Assembly: GCA_022821645.1 (NCBI GenBank)
Contig: JAJEDE010000021.1
Coordinates: 32,947-96,946, forward strand
Direction: 5' to 3'
DNA: 64,000 nucleotides
Origin: Chloroflexota bacterium
Lineage (GTDB): Bacteria > Chloroflexota > UBA11872
The notes below the pieces were generated by a model. That model was not told the DNA's origin, ran no database searches, and saw only the letters and a program-made list of their open reading frames with translations. The position numbers and the translations under genes were made by a program. This document shows positions 45,563 to 52,689 of the stretch, one piece after another; the stretch's first letter is position 1, and the number at the start of each line of letters is the position of its first letter.

Positions 45563-47068
45563 ATGGTCCGCAATCTGACAAGACGGCGATTCCTGACGGC
45601 GACTTCGGCACTTGGAATCGGCGCCGCGGGCGCGGCCGCGCTGGCGGCGTGTGGCGAGACCGAGGCCGTCGAGACGAGCGTCACGCAAGCAGCTCAACAG
45701 GAATCTGCCAAGCAAGTGACCCAGGCAACCCCCGTCGCCGCTGAGAAGGTGGCGACACAGGCGATGGCGGCGCCTCAGTCAGAGACCGTGGAGTTCGAGT
45801 TCATCAGCGACCACGTCTCGGGCGTGCGCGGAAAGTCCACCACCTGGGCGCTCGCCAACTTCGCGCAGGCACGGCCCGATATCAGGATCAAGTTCACACC
45901 GCAGGAGGACCTGTTTTTCGAGACGTTCGCGATTCGCATCGCGGCGGGCAGCGCCCCGGCTGCGGCGTTGTTGAGTTGGAACTTCTTCGGCGCCCATCAA
46001 GATTCGTTTCACCAGATCAACGACGTGCTGGACCGCCACCCCACCTTCAATGGGGCCGACCTGATCTTCGAGCCGGACTCTTACACGATCAACTATGACC
46101 TTGACTACCCGTTCGTCGATTCGTTCCAGGGGCACGCGTTCGGGTTGCCGTACCAGGGCAACGTGAGCGGCCACTACTACAACATTGATCTGTATGACCA
46201 ATACGGTGTTCCGGAGCCGTCGGCCGATTGGACGTACAGCAACGAGTGGCTCGAAGCGGCCAAGCAGTCCACCGACCCGGACAACGATATTTGGGGTACC
46301 CGTATCTCAGGTGGTGGCGACATCCACTTCTGGACGCCGATTGGCTGGGGCTTCGGTGGCAAGCAGTACATCTCGCCTGACGGCACGCACACCAGTCAAT
46401 TTGACGATGGTGGCGATCAGGGCTTCAAGTTCGGGGTCGACCTCATTCACAAGCACAAGGTCTCGCCGCCGACCGAGGCGCAGCGCGAGTTGGCGGGTGA
46501 GTTTGGCGACCTCTTTACGGCCGGTAAGGTCGGGGCCGAGTTGCGCCGCGGCGACGCCAAGGGCTTCCTAATCGGGGGCATCAGCGACCGTTTCCGATGG
46601 TCGCTGGCGCCGCAGCCAAAGGGTGACGTGACTGGCACGGTGGCCGTACACCGCACCAACCAGGGGCACTACGTGATCGACTCGGCGGCCCGCCAGGGCG
46701 TGGTTGAGCCGGTCGTGGACTTCCTGGTCTGGATGGCGGGCCCCGAGATGCAGGCGCGGGCGGCGACCGACCGTGGCTTCCTGCCCTGCCGGTGGGACGC
46801 GTTGGAGTCGCCGGAGAATTTGGCCGCGCCGCCGGAGCGGCAGGACCTGCTGGTCTCGTTCGTGCGCGGCGAGTTCCGGACCTGGCAGGGCTACCACCCC
46901 AACCAGATCGAGTGGTTGGCCTGGCGCGGGATTGCTCACACGGCTATGACCGGCGACGCATCGGTGGAAGAGGCCATCGAGAAGGCCGTAACCGAGGGTG
47001 ACCGCATCCTGGCGCAGGACATCGACTTGCTGAACGAGCGCATCGAGCGCTGGGGGCGCACGACATAG
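45563..47068 (+). CDS. Orphan ABC-type substrate-binding lipoprotein, copy 2 (Tat signal)
   Basis: 501 residues, ATG at 45563, GGGGAG upstream. Tat lipoprotein signal (TRRRFLTATSALG ... LAACG) and the same binding domain as copy 1, with most of the C-terminal half identical (for example GDVTGTVAVHRTNQGHY). The linker differs: copy 2 has lost the Val/Glu/Lys pattern (ETSVTQAAQQESAKQ). A tandem paralogue that has diverged in its N-terminal spacer and in some binding-domain positions. No transporter genes adjacent. Confidence 0.87.
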   Translation: MVRNLTRRRFLTATSALGIGAAGAAALAACGETEAVETSVTQAAQQESAKQVTQATPVAAEKVATQAMAAPQSETVEFEFISDHVSGVRGKSTTWALANFAQARPDIRIKFTPQEDLFFETFAIRIAAGSAPAAALLSWNFFGAHQDSFHQINDVLDRHPTFNGADLIFEPDSYTINYDLDYPFVDSFQGHAFGLPYQGNVSGHYYNIDLYDQYGVPEPSADWTYSNEWLEAAKQSTDPDNDIWGTRISGGGDIHFWTPIGWGFGGKQYISPDGTHTSQFDDGGDQGFKFGVDLIHKHKVSPPTEAQRELAGEFGDLFTAGKVGAELRRGDAKGFLIGGISDRFRWSLAPQPKGDVTGTVAVHRTNQGHYVIDSAARQGVVEPVVDFLVWMAGPEMQARAATDRGFLPCRWDALESPENLAAPPERQDLLVSFVRGEFRTWQGYHPNQIEWLAWRGIAHTAMTGDASVEEAIEKAVTEGDRILAQDIDLLNERIERWGRTT

Positions 47069-47102
47069 TCGGTTCGCTCATTGGCGTCGATCCGGCGCAC
47101 AA

Positions 47103-47139
47103 GCATTCGGGCGCGGTCTGCAAGACCGCGCCCGAATGC
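47103..47139. terminator. Strong hairpin terminator after binding-protein copy 2
   Basis: The same 17-base arms as at 45425, with loop gca. Since the 3' flank (stop, gtcggttcgctcattggcg) also matches, the duplicated unit includes the terminator. Confidence 0.85.
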
Positions 47140-47223
47140 TGTACCGTGATAGAGCCCTTGCCGTGCCTGGAGCAGGTCTTGGTTCGAGCCGGAACCGGAA
47201 GCCGTGAAGTCTAGGTTGGATTG

Positions 47224-47463
47224 ATGCTCGTCGGATCCTCCACCAAGCGACTGTGCGTTGCTATGACCGCTGCGCTGGCCGCTACGCTGCTGGCCGCATG
47301 TGGCGGAGATTTCGAATACAAGACGAGCGGCGATCGAATCGACGGCGGGAACCGCGCCGGAATCGCCGACTGGGATGGCGCCTCGACAACCTCTCACGAA
47401 AACCTGATGAGCATCCAGGAGCAATACCAGGCCAAGGTGAAGGCCGAGAGTGGACAGAAGTAG
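47224..47463 (+). CDS. Small lipoprotein A of a five-gene tandem array
   Basis: 79 residues from the ATG at 47224 (a TTG three bases upstream is also possible). Signal peptide ending LLAAC (C26); mature start CGGDFEYKTSGDR. A Gly/Ala/Ser/Thr spacer follows, then SHENLMSIQEQYQAKV, a predicted helix. This two-ended layout is shared by all five neighbours. Not a recognised family. First gene after the second binding-protein terminator. Confidence 0.75.
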   Translation: MLVGSSTKRLCVAMTAALAATLLAACGGDFEYKTSGDRIDGGNRAGIADWDGASTTSHENLMSIQEQYQAKVKAESGQK

Positions 47464-47488
47464 GTCGGCTAAAGGGGGCCGATGGGTA

Positions 47489-47764
47489 ATGCACCAATCA
47501 GGCATGTGGCGCCGCATCTGGCGTTGGCTTCGCTGCGTTCCCCTTCTGGCTCTTATCGGCGCCGCGTTGCTGGCGGGCTGCGGCGGGGATTTCGAATTCA
47601 AGACCAGCGGCGACCGGACGAGCGAGGATAACGTTGGGCCCAGCGAGTTCAACAACCCGGATGCAGCTGGCCTGGGCGGAGCGTCCACGGCGTCGGACGA
47701 GAAAATGAAGAGCATCCAGGAGCAGTACCAGGCCAAGCTGAAGGCCGAGAGTGGGCAGCCGTAG
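47489..47764 (+). CDS. Small lipoprotein B of a five-gene tandem array
   Basis: 91 residues from the ATG at 47489. Longest signal and spacer of the set: lipobox LLAGC (C31), then CGGDFEFKTSGDR, an Asn/Ala/Gly-rich spacer and DEKMKSIQEQYQAKL. 25 bases after gene A. Same two conserved ends as A; the start of this gene overlaps nothing, but an upstream in-frame open region is present and ignored. Confidence 0.75.
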   Translation: MHQSGMWRRIWRWLRCVPLLALIGAALLAGCGGDFEFKTSGDRTSEDNVGPSEFNNPDAAGLGGASTASDEKMKSIQEQYQAKLKAESGQP

Positions 47765-47781
47765 GAGAAAGGGGTGCCATT

Positions 47782-48042
47782 GTGACGCTGCGCCAGTTGC
47801 AGACGTACTTCCGTCGCAAGCTTCGTAGGGTTGGGGCAATGCTTGCGGCGGCCATGATTGCCGTGCTCGCCGCGAGTTGTGGAGGTGATTTCGACTACAA
47901 GATCAGCGGTGAGCGCCCCGCGAACGAAACGCGCACGGGAACTGGCGACTTTGGAAGCATGTCCACGAGCTCTCACGAGGATGTGCTGAAGCTCCAGGAG
48001 CGATACCAGGCGAAGGTCGAAGCCGAGGCCGGCAAGAAATAG
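47782..48042 (+). CDS. Small lipoprotein C of a five-gene tandem array
   Basis: 86 residues, GTG start with GGAGAAAGGGG about 10 bases upstream. Lipobox LAASC (C33), CGGDFDYKISGER, Gly/Thr spacer, then SHEDVLKLQERYQAKV. Slightly different from A/B/D in the conserved ends (Asp/Ile instead of Glu/Thr), resembling E. Confidence 0.75.
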   Translation: MTLRQLQTYFRRKLRRVGAMLAAAMIAVLAASCGGDFDYKISGERPANETRTGTGDFGSMSTSSHEDVLKLQERYQAKVEAEAGKK

Positions 48043-48057
48043 TCCCGAGGAGATTTA

Positions 48058-48318
48058 GTGGACATGCGGGTACGTTGGATGGTCCGAGGCTCGCGAGTAG
48101 GCTCACTTCTGCGGACAGCCTTGGTCGCATTGGCGGCCGTGCTCCTCGCAGCTTGCGGTGGCGACTTTGAGTACAAGACCAGCGGCGACCGAATTCAGGG
48201 CGAGACTCGTGCCAACACCGGGCAATTCAGCGGAGCGTCAACCGCCTCGCACGAGAACCTGATGAGCATCCAGGAGCAATACAAGGCTAAGATTGAAGCG
48301 GAGGCCGGCAAGAAGTAG
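48058..48318 (+). CDS. Small lipoprotein D of a five-gene tandem array
   Basis: 86 residues, GTG start at 48058 preceded by GAGGAGA; an ATG at 48064 is an alternative. Lipobox LLAAC (C33), CGGDFEYKTSGDR, then SHENLMSIQEQYKAKI: nearly the same ends as A. 15 bases after C. Confidence 0.75.
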   Translation: MDMRVRWMVRGSRVGSLLRTALVALAAVLLAACGGDFEYKTSGDRIQGETRANTGQFSGASTASHENLMSIQEQYKAKIEAEAGKK

Positions 48319-48339
48319 GGCGATTGGGGGCAGGCGGCC

Positions 48340-48597
48340 ATGTCAGGCAAGAGCAAACCAAGCCGCAGTGGCGCCCTGATTGGACGTGTATCGCTCCTGG
48401 CCGCGCTGGTCGGCTCGCTCCTCGCGGGCTGCGGCGGTGACTTTGACTACAAAATCAGCGGCGACCGGGCGATCAACGAAGTCCGGGGCGCAAGGGCTGG
48501 CGGCGGTGGGAAGACCGCCACCCACGAAGACTTGATGAAACTCCAGGAGCAATATCAGGCCAAGGTCGCCAACGAGGAATCCGGCGCGAAGAAGTAA
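48340..48597 (+). CDS. Small lipoprotein E of a five-gene tandem array
   Basis: 85 residues, ATG at 48340. Lipobox SLLAGC (C31), CGGDFDYKISGDR, Gly-rich spacer, then HEDLMKLQEQYQAKV. Last of the array, 66 bases before the sulfatase-fold gene. As for its neighbours, no function is known; the shared mature N-terminus and C-terminal helix suggest a common partner. Confidence 0.75.
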   Translation: MSGKSKPSRSGALIGRVSLLAALVGSLLAGCGGDFDYKISGDRAINEVRGARAGGGGKTATHEDLMKLQEQYQAKVANEESGAKK

Positions 48598-48663
48598 GCG
48601 CTTGATCTACATGCAGACCACCGTGCGCCGCGAGGCCATGCGTGGCCAAAAGGAGAGGTCGCT

Positions 48664-50337
48664 ATGAACGTGATCACGATCATGAACGACACGTTTCGCC
48701 GCGACCACGTCGGGGCCTACGGACTGGAAGCTCCATGGTCCAATCCTGGAGCCGGCCACGGGCGCATCCATACCCCGAACCTGGACGATCTCGCCCGCCA
48801 GTCCGTGCGCTTTGACCGCTTCTACGCCGGCTCCTACCCAACAATCCCGACTCGTTACGACCTGTGGACCGGCAGACTTGGCTTTCCCACGCGTCCCTGG
48901 CAGCCGCTCGAGCCCGGGGATATCACCTTGGCCGAGATTCTCAGCGGAGCCGGACACCCGACGATGCTCATTCACGACACGCCGGGAATGACAGCCGCGA
49001 GCTACAACTTCCAGCGAGGATTCATGGGCTGGGAGCGGGTGCGTGGTCAGCATGGCGATAGTTGGCGCACCGATCCCGGGCAACTCTGGCGACCTTGCGC
49101 TCCGCACAAGCACAAGAACCACCGAGGTGTGCGGGCCTACCTGCGAAACGTGTTGGACCGGCGTCACGAGGCCGAATGGATGGCCGGCAAGTCGATACTC
49201 GAGACCATGGATTGGCTGGAACGCAACGCGGCGCACCAGGACTTCTACCTCTACATCGACATGTGGGACCCGCACGAGCCGTTCGACGCGCCGCCGGCGG
49301 ACCAGGCACGGTACGAATCGCCGGACTTTGATGGCGACTGGCTGATTTACCCGGCCTATGGGCGTGGAACGTATATGACGGACGAAGAACGAACGCACGT
49401 TCGCGCGTCCTACGCCGCGCTCTGCACCTACACCGACCGCTGGCTCGGCCACCTGTTCGAGAAGTTGGACGCACTTGGTCTAACCGACGACACGCTCGTT
49501 ATCTGGCTGACGGATCACGGCCATGGCCTCGGCGATCACGACCTTCAGGGCAAGCCGGGCAGCCAACTTGGACGACTCTATGACCAGAACGTGCGCTGCC
49601 CGATGTTCATCCGGCACCCGGGAGGCATTGGCGCCGGTTCGAGCCGCGGCGAGGTGTGTCAGCACGTGGACATCTTTGCGACGGTGCTCGACGCCTTCGG
49701 CATGGAACCGCCAAGCGGAATCGACGGCGAGTCACTGCTGCCGCTCATCACGGGCGAATCCGCCTGGTCTCGCGTTACGGCCTTCAGCGGACGGTTTCCG
49801 CCCGGATTACTGACCAGCGGCGTGATTGGCGGCGCCGATCATGATGGCTTCGTGGGTCGGGAAGACCTGCCCGAACCGCTGACCGTTTCAAATGCGCAAT
49901 GGCAACTGATCGCATCGCCGCGAGGCCACGTATCCGAGCTTTATGACCTGGAGAACGATCCAGACCAGCAGCGAAACGTCGTGGACGAGCATCCGGATGT
50001 GGCCAGCCAACTTCAGCATCAACTGCTCGACTTTCTGGAGGCGCACCACGCGCCGCCAGAACTTGCTCAGGCGTTCGAGGATCAGCCGACGGCGAATCCC
50101 ACGACGTCGCCGCCGCTCATCGCCGGGCCGGATGCCGTGCTCTATGCCTTCACGGACGCGAACGGCAAGACGATCGCAGTTGAGAACGAAGCTCAAGCCA
50201 TCGAATTCGCGCACGGCAGTCCAGGCGCAAGCGATGTGCGACGCGTGAGGCTTCGCGATCTACGCCCCGAAGGTCGCAACGCGCACGTCGGTGCTCATGG
50301 CCAGTACTACTGGCCGGAGGACCTGCTGCTGAGCTAG
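48664..50337 (+). CDS. Sulfatase/alkaline phosphatase-superfamily enzyme with Thr nucleophile
   Basis: 557 residues. The sulfatase consensus C/S-x-P-S-R appears as T60-I-P-T-R64 in YPTIPTRYDLWTGR, so formylglycine cannot form; Thr is the nucleophile used by AP-superfamily phosphotransferases. Metal sites include MNDTFRRDHVGAYG (N-terminal) and LTDHGHGLGDH with GKPGSQLGRLYDQNVRCPMF. Likely phosphohydrolase or transferase rather than sulfatase. No signal peptide, so probably cytoplasmic. Ends four bases into the hydroxyacid dehydrogenase (opposite strand). Confidence 0.85.
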   Translation: MNVITIMNDTFRRDHVGAYGLEAPWSNPGAGHGRIHTPNLDDLARQSVRFDRFYAGSYPTIPTRYDLWTGRLGFPTRPWQPLEPGDITLAEILSGAGHPTMLIHDTPGMTAASYNFQRGFMGWERVRGQHGDSWRTDPGQLWRPCAPHKHKNHRGVRAYLRNVLDRRHEAEWMAGKSILETMDWLERNAAHQDFYLYIDMWDPHEPFDAPPADQARYESPDFDGDWLIYPAYGRGTYMTDEERTHVRASYAALCTYTDRWLGHLFEKLDALGLTDDTLVIWLTDHGHGLGDHDLQGKPGSQLGRLYDQNVRCPMFIRHPGGIGAGSSRGEVCQHVDIFATVLDAFGMEPPSGIDGESLLPLITGESAWSRVTAFSGRFPPGLLTSGVIGGADHDGFVGREDLPEPLTVSNAQWQLIASPRGHVSELYDLENDPDQQRNVVDEHPDVASQLQHQLLDFLEAHHAPPELAQAFEDQPTANPTTSPPLIAGPDAVLYAFTDANGKTIAVENEAQAIEFAHGSPGASDVRRVRLRDLRPEGRNAHVGAHGQYYWPEDLLLS

Positions 50338-51353
50338 TAGCCCTTGTCGCGAGTCACAACGTTCAACAGCGGCTCGCCGGCGAGGAAGCGCTTGAGGTTC
50401 TCGATGAAGAGATCCTGGGCGCGCCGCATGTAGGCCGGGTTTCGATTGCCAGACACGTGCGGCGTGATGAAGACGTTTTCCAGATCCCAGAGCGGGTTCT
50501 CGGGGGGCAATGGATTCGGGTCCGTGTGCAGAACGTCAAGGCAGGCGCCTCGGATTTCACCGCTCTGCAGGGCCCGAACCAGGGCGTCGTGATTGACGAC
50601 TCCACCACGGCTGACGTTGATGAAGTAGGCGTCGCGGCGCATTGCGCGGAAAGCTGACTCGTCAAACAGGCCCGCAGTCTCGGACGTCAGCGGCACCGTG
50701 GAGACGACGAAGTCGGCCTCTGCCAGGAGCTCCGGCAAGCCATCCGGTCCCACGATCTTCTCCGGGAGCGCGGCCGTCGGGTCGCCGACGTTCGGGAAGT
50801 CCATCCCGCTCACCTGGCGCACGTCGGGATTGCGCTTGCTGGCCAGGACTCGCATGTTGAACGCCTGCGACAGGCGGGCCACGTGCCGGCCAATCTGCCC
50901 GTAACCCACAATGCCTACAGTCAGTCCGGTTAGATCGGTACGTGTGCTGTGCGCGCGGTTGCGGACCTTCTGCTGCTGGTCGCGGTAGAAGCCCAGCAAG
51001 CCGCGTGCCAGCAGGCCCATGGCGAAGATGCAGTATTCGCCGATCGGCACAGCGTGGCAGCCGGCGGCGCTGGTTACGGTGACTCCGTTTGCCGGATCGA
51101 AGACCGGATTCGAGATCTTGTTATCGACGCCGGTCGAGGTCATCTGCAGCCAGCGGAGGCTGGCGTCAGGTTCGAGTTGAGTGGGAAACCAGTGGGTGTA
51201 GAGGATCTCGGCATCGCCGAGCAGCTCGGTGAGTTCCGGGTTCGAGCGACAGGTCCGCTGTTCGATCTCAAGGTCGGGCGAGACACTGCGGATCTCCTCG
51301 ATCGCGTCAGACGAGCCTTCGAGTTCGGGAACGGTTACCAGGATCTTGGTCAT
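50334..51353 (-). CDS. D-2-hydroxyacid dehydrogenase family protein
   Basis: 339 residues from the ATG at 51353. Rossmann motif VGIVGYGQIGRHVA, then the catalytic Arg (FINVSRGGVVNH), Glu, and ITPHVSGN with the His. NAD-dependent reduction of a 2-oxo acid or oxidation of its D-hydroxy acid. The neighbouring enolase-superfamily gene, 35 bases upstream on the same strand, would make the 2-keto acid; so the two may work in sequence (inference). Confidence 0.9.
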   Translation of the reverse strand: MTKILVTVPELEGSSDAIEEIRSVSPDLEIEQRTCRSNPELTELLGDAEILYTHWFPTQLEPDASLRWLQMTSTGVDNKISNPVFDPANGVTVTSAAGCHAVPIGEYCIFAMGLLARGLLGFYRDQQQKVRNRAHSTRTDLTGLTVGIVGYGQIGRHVARLSQAFNMRVLASKRNPDVRQVSGMDFPNVGDPTAALPEKIVGPDGLPELLAEADFVVSTVPLTSETAGLFDESAFRAMRRDAYFINVSRGGVVNHDALVRALQSGEIRGACLDVLHTDPNPLPPENPLWDLENVFITPHVSGNRNPAYMRRAQDLFIENLKRFLAGEPLLNVVTRDKGY

Positions 51354-51387
51354 TTGAGGAGCCCTTCTGGAGTTTCCGGTTGACCGC

Positions 51388-52602
51388 TCACCATGACGCG
51401 ATGTCCCGATTCGAGGGACTCCACTTCGGATCGGTCGGACGTGGGAACGGCGACCGGGCGTGCGAAATGCCGCTGTTGGGGACGAAGGGATATTCCTCAA
51501 TCAGTTCGTCGGGAATGTCGATGCCCAGCCCCGGCGCACCCGTGGGTTTGATGTAGCCGTCCTCAAAGTCAAAGGCTTGGCCGATCAGGGCCTTGCCGAA
51601 CGGGTTGTCTTTCTCGGGGTACCGGACCATGAAGCAGTTCCGATTGGCGAAGCCGACGTGATAGTTGGCCGCCAGACCGACGGCCGAGCTGAAACTGTGG
51701 GTCACGACTCGCATGTCGTGGGCGTCGGCGGCGGCCATGATCTTCATGTCCTCGCCGATGCCGCCGCACCAGGTGGCGTCCGGTTGCACGATATCGATGG
51801 CGCGCTTCTCGAAGAACGGCTTGTAGCCGTGAAGCAAGGTTTCGTTCTCGCCGGCGGCTAGCGGTGTCTCGCAGAGCTGGCGAATCCGAACATAGTCGTC
51901 GACGTTTGTCTGGAGAACGGGCTGCTCCATCCAAAGCAACTGGTACTCGTCAAGGGCGCGTACCACGCGCAGCGCAGTGTCGGCCAGCCACGGCTTGCGG
52001 TTGAAGGGCATGCCCGGGTCCAGGATCAGGTCTACGCTGTCGCCCAGCACCTCGCGCATGGCTTCGACTTTGGCGCGCTCCTGCGAAATCAGATCCGGAA
52101 TGCTGATGTGGCGTTCCTGGAGCATTTCTCCGACATGCGCCACTTTCAGCGCCGAGTAGCCTTCGTTTACTAGGCGCTCGGCCTGGGGCTTGTTCGCGTT
52201 GGCGATGCTCGTGTAGCAGCGCAGGTCGTCGTGAGCCTTGCCGCCAAGTAGCTGATACACGGGCGTATCCAGGGCCTTGCCGAGAATGTCCCACAGCGCG
52301 ATTTCGACTCCGCCGAGCGCTGAAATGGACGGGCCTACCGGCGCCCAGCGCAGAGCCTTGACCTGCATCTTGCGCCAGAGCGCGTGGATGTCGAACGGGT
52401 CTTCGCCCTCGACTACGGGGCCAAAGTGCTCGATCAGGGCGCGGAAAACTTCCGGCGCGTACCAGGAGATGTAGGACTCGCCCCAGCCGGTGATTCCCGC
52501 ATCCGTGTCGACGCGGATAAAACCCGACGTTGACGGTCGGATACCGTGCTGCCAGGGTTCGGGGACGGTGACAAGAACCGGCTGGACGTCAGTGATCTTG
52601 AT
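51388..52602 (-). CDS. Enolase-superfamily dehydratase, galactonate dehydratase-like; ATC start
   Basis: 404 residues if the frame is read from 52602. The N-terminal cap (ITDVQPVLVTVPEPWQHGI and GITGWGESYISW) lies upstream of the first ATG (52368), so that ATG cannot be the true start. No ATG/GTG/TTG exists before an in-frame stop (TAA); an ATC follows AAGGAG at seven bases and would give the usual short N-terminus. Barrel residues include LKVAHVG, LDPGMPFN (Asp), WMEQPV (Glu), AAGENET (Glu), and THSFSSAVG near the end. Likely an aldonate dehydratase; substrate unproven. Confidence 0.87.
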   Translation of the reverse strand: MKITDVQPVLVTVPEPWQHGIRPSTSGFIRVDTDAGITGWGESYISWYAPEVFRALIEHFGPVVEGEDPFDIHALWRKMQVKALRWAPVGPSISALGGVEIALWDILGKALDTPVYQLLGGKAHDDLRCYTSIANANKPQAERLVNEGYSALKVAHVGEMLQERHISIPDLISQERAKVEAMREVLGDSVDLILDPGMPFNRKPWLADTALRVVRALDEYQLLWMEQPVLQTNVDDYVRIRQLCETPLAAGENETLLHGYKPFFEKRAIDIVQPDATWCGGIGEDMKIMAAADAHDMRVVTHSFSSAVGLAANYHVGFANRNCFMVRYPEKDNPFGKALIGQAFDFEDGYIKPTGAPGLGIDIPDELIEEYPFVPNSGISHARSPFPRPTDPKWSPSNRDIASW

Positions 52603-52689
52603 CTGACGACTCCTTATGCGATGCCCGCGTGGATGCTCGGGCCGGCGTTACTGTCTTGGTGGGATGGACTGTCAGGGGTCGTGGAGCCG

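Larger units (their letters stand above)
43885..47139 (+). repeat. Tandem duplication of a binding-protein plus terminator unit
   Basis: Two copies (43885-45461 and 45563-47139), each a ~501-residue gene with an identical 3' flank and 17-base terminator arms; the lipidated spacer is the part most diverged. Confidence 0.85.
47224..48597 (+). repeat. Array of five tandem small-lipoprotein genes
   Basis: Five genes of 79-91 residues separated by 15-25 bases; each has the mature start CGGDF, aromatic-Lys-(T/I)-S-G-(D/E)-R, a low-complexity spacer, and a terminal helix (I/L)QE(Q/R)Y(Q/K)AK. Confidence 0.8.
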
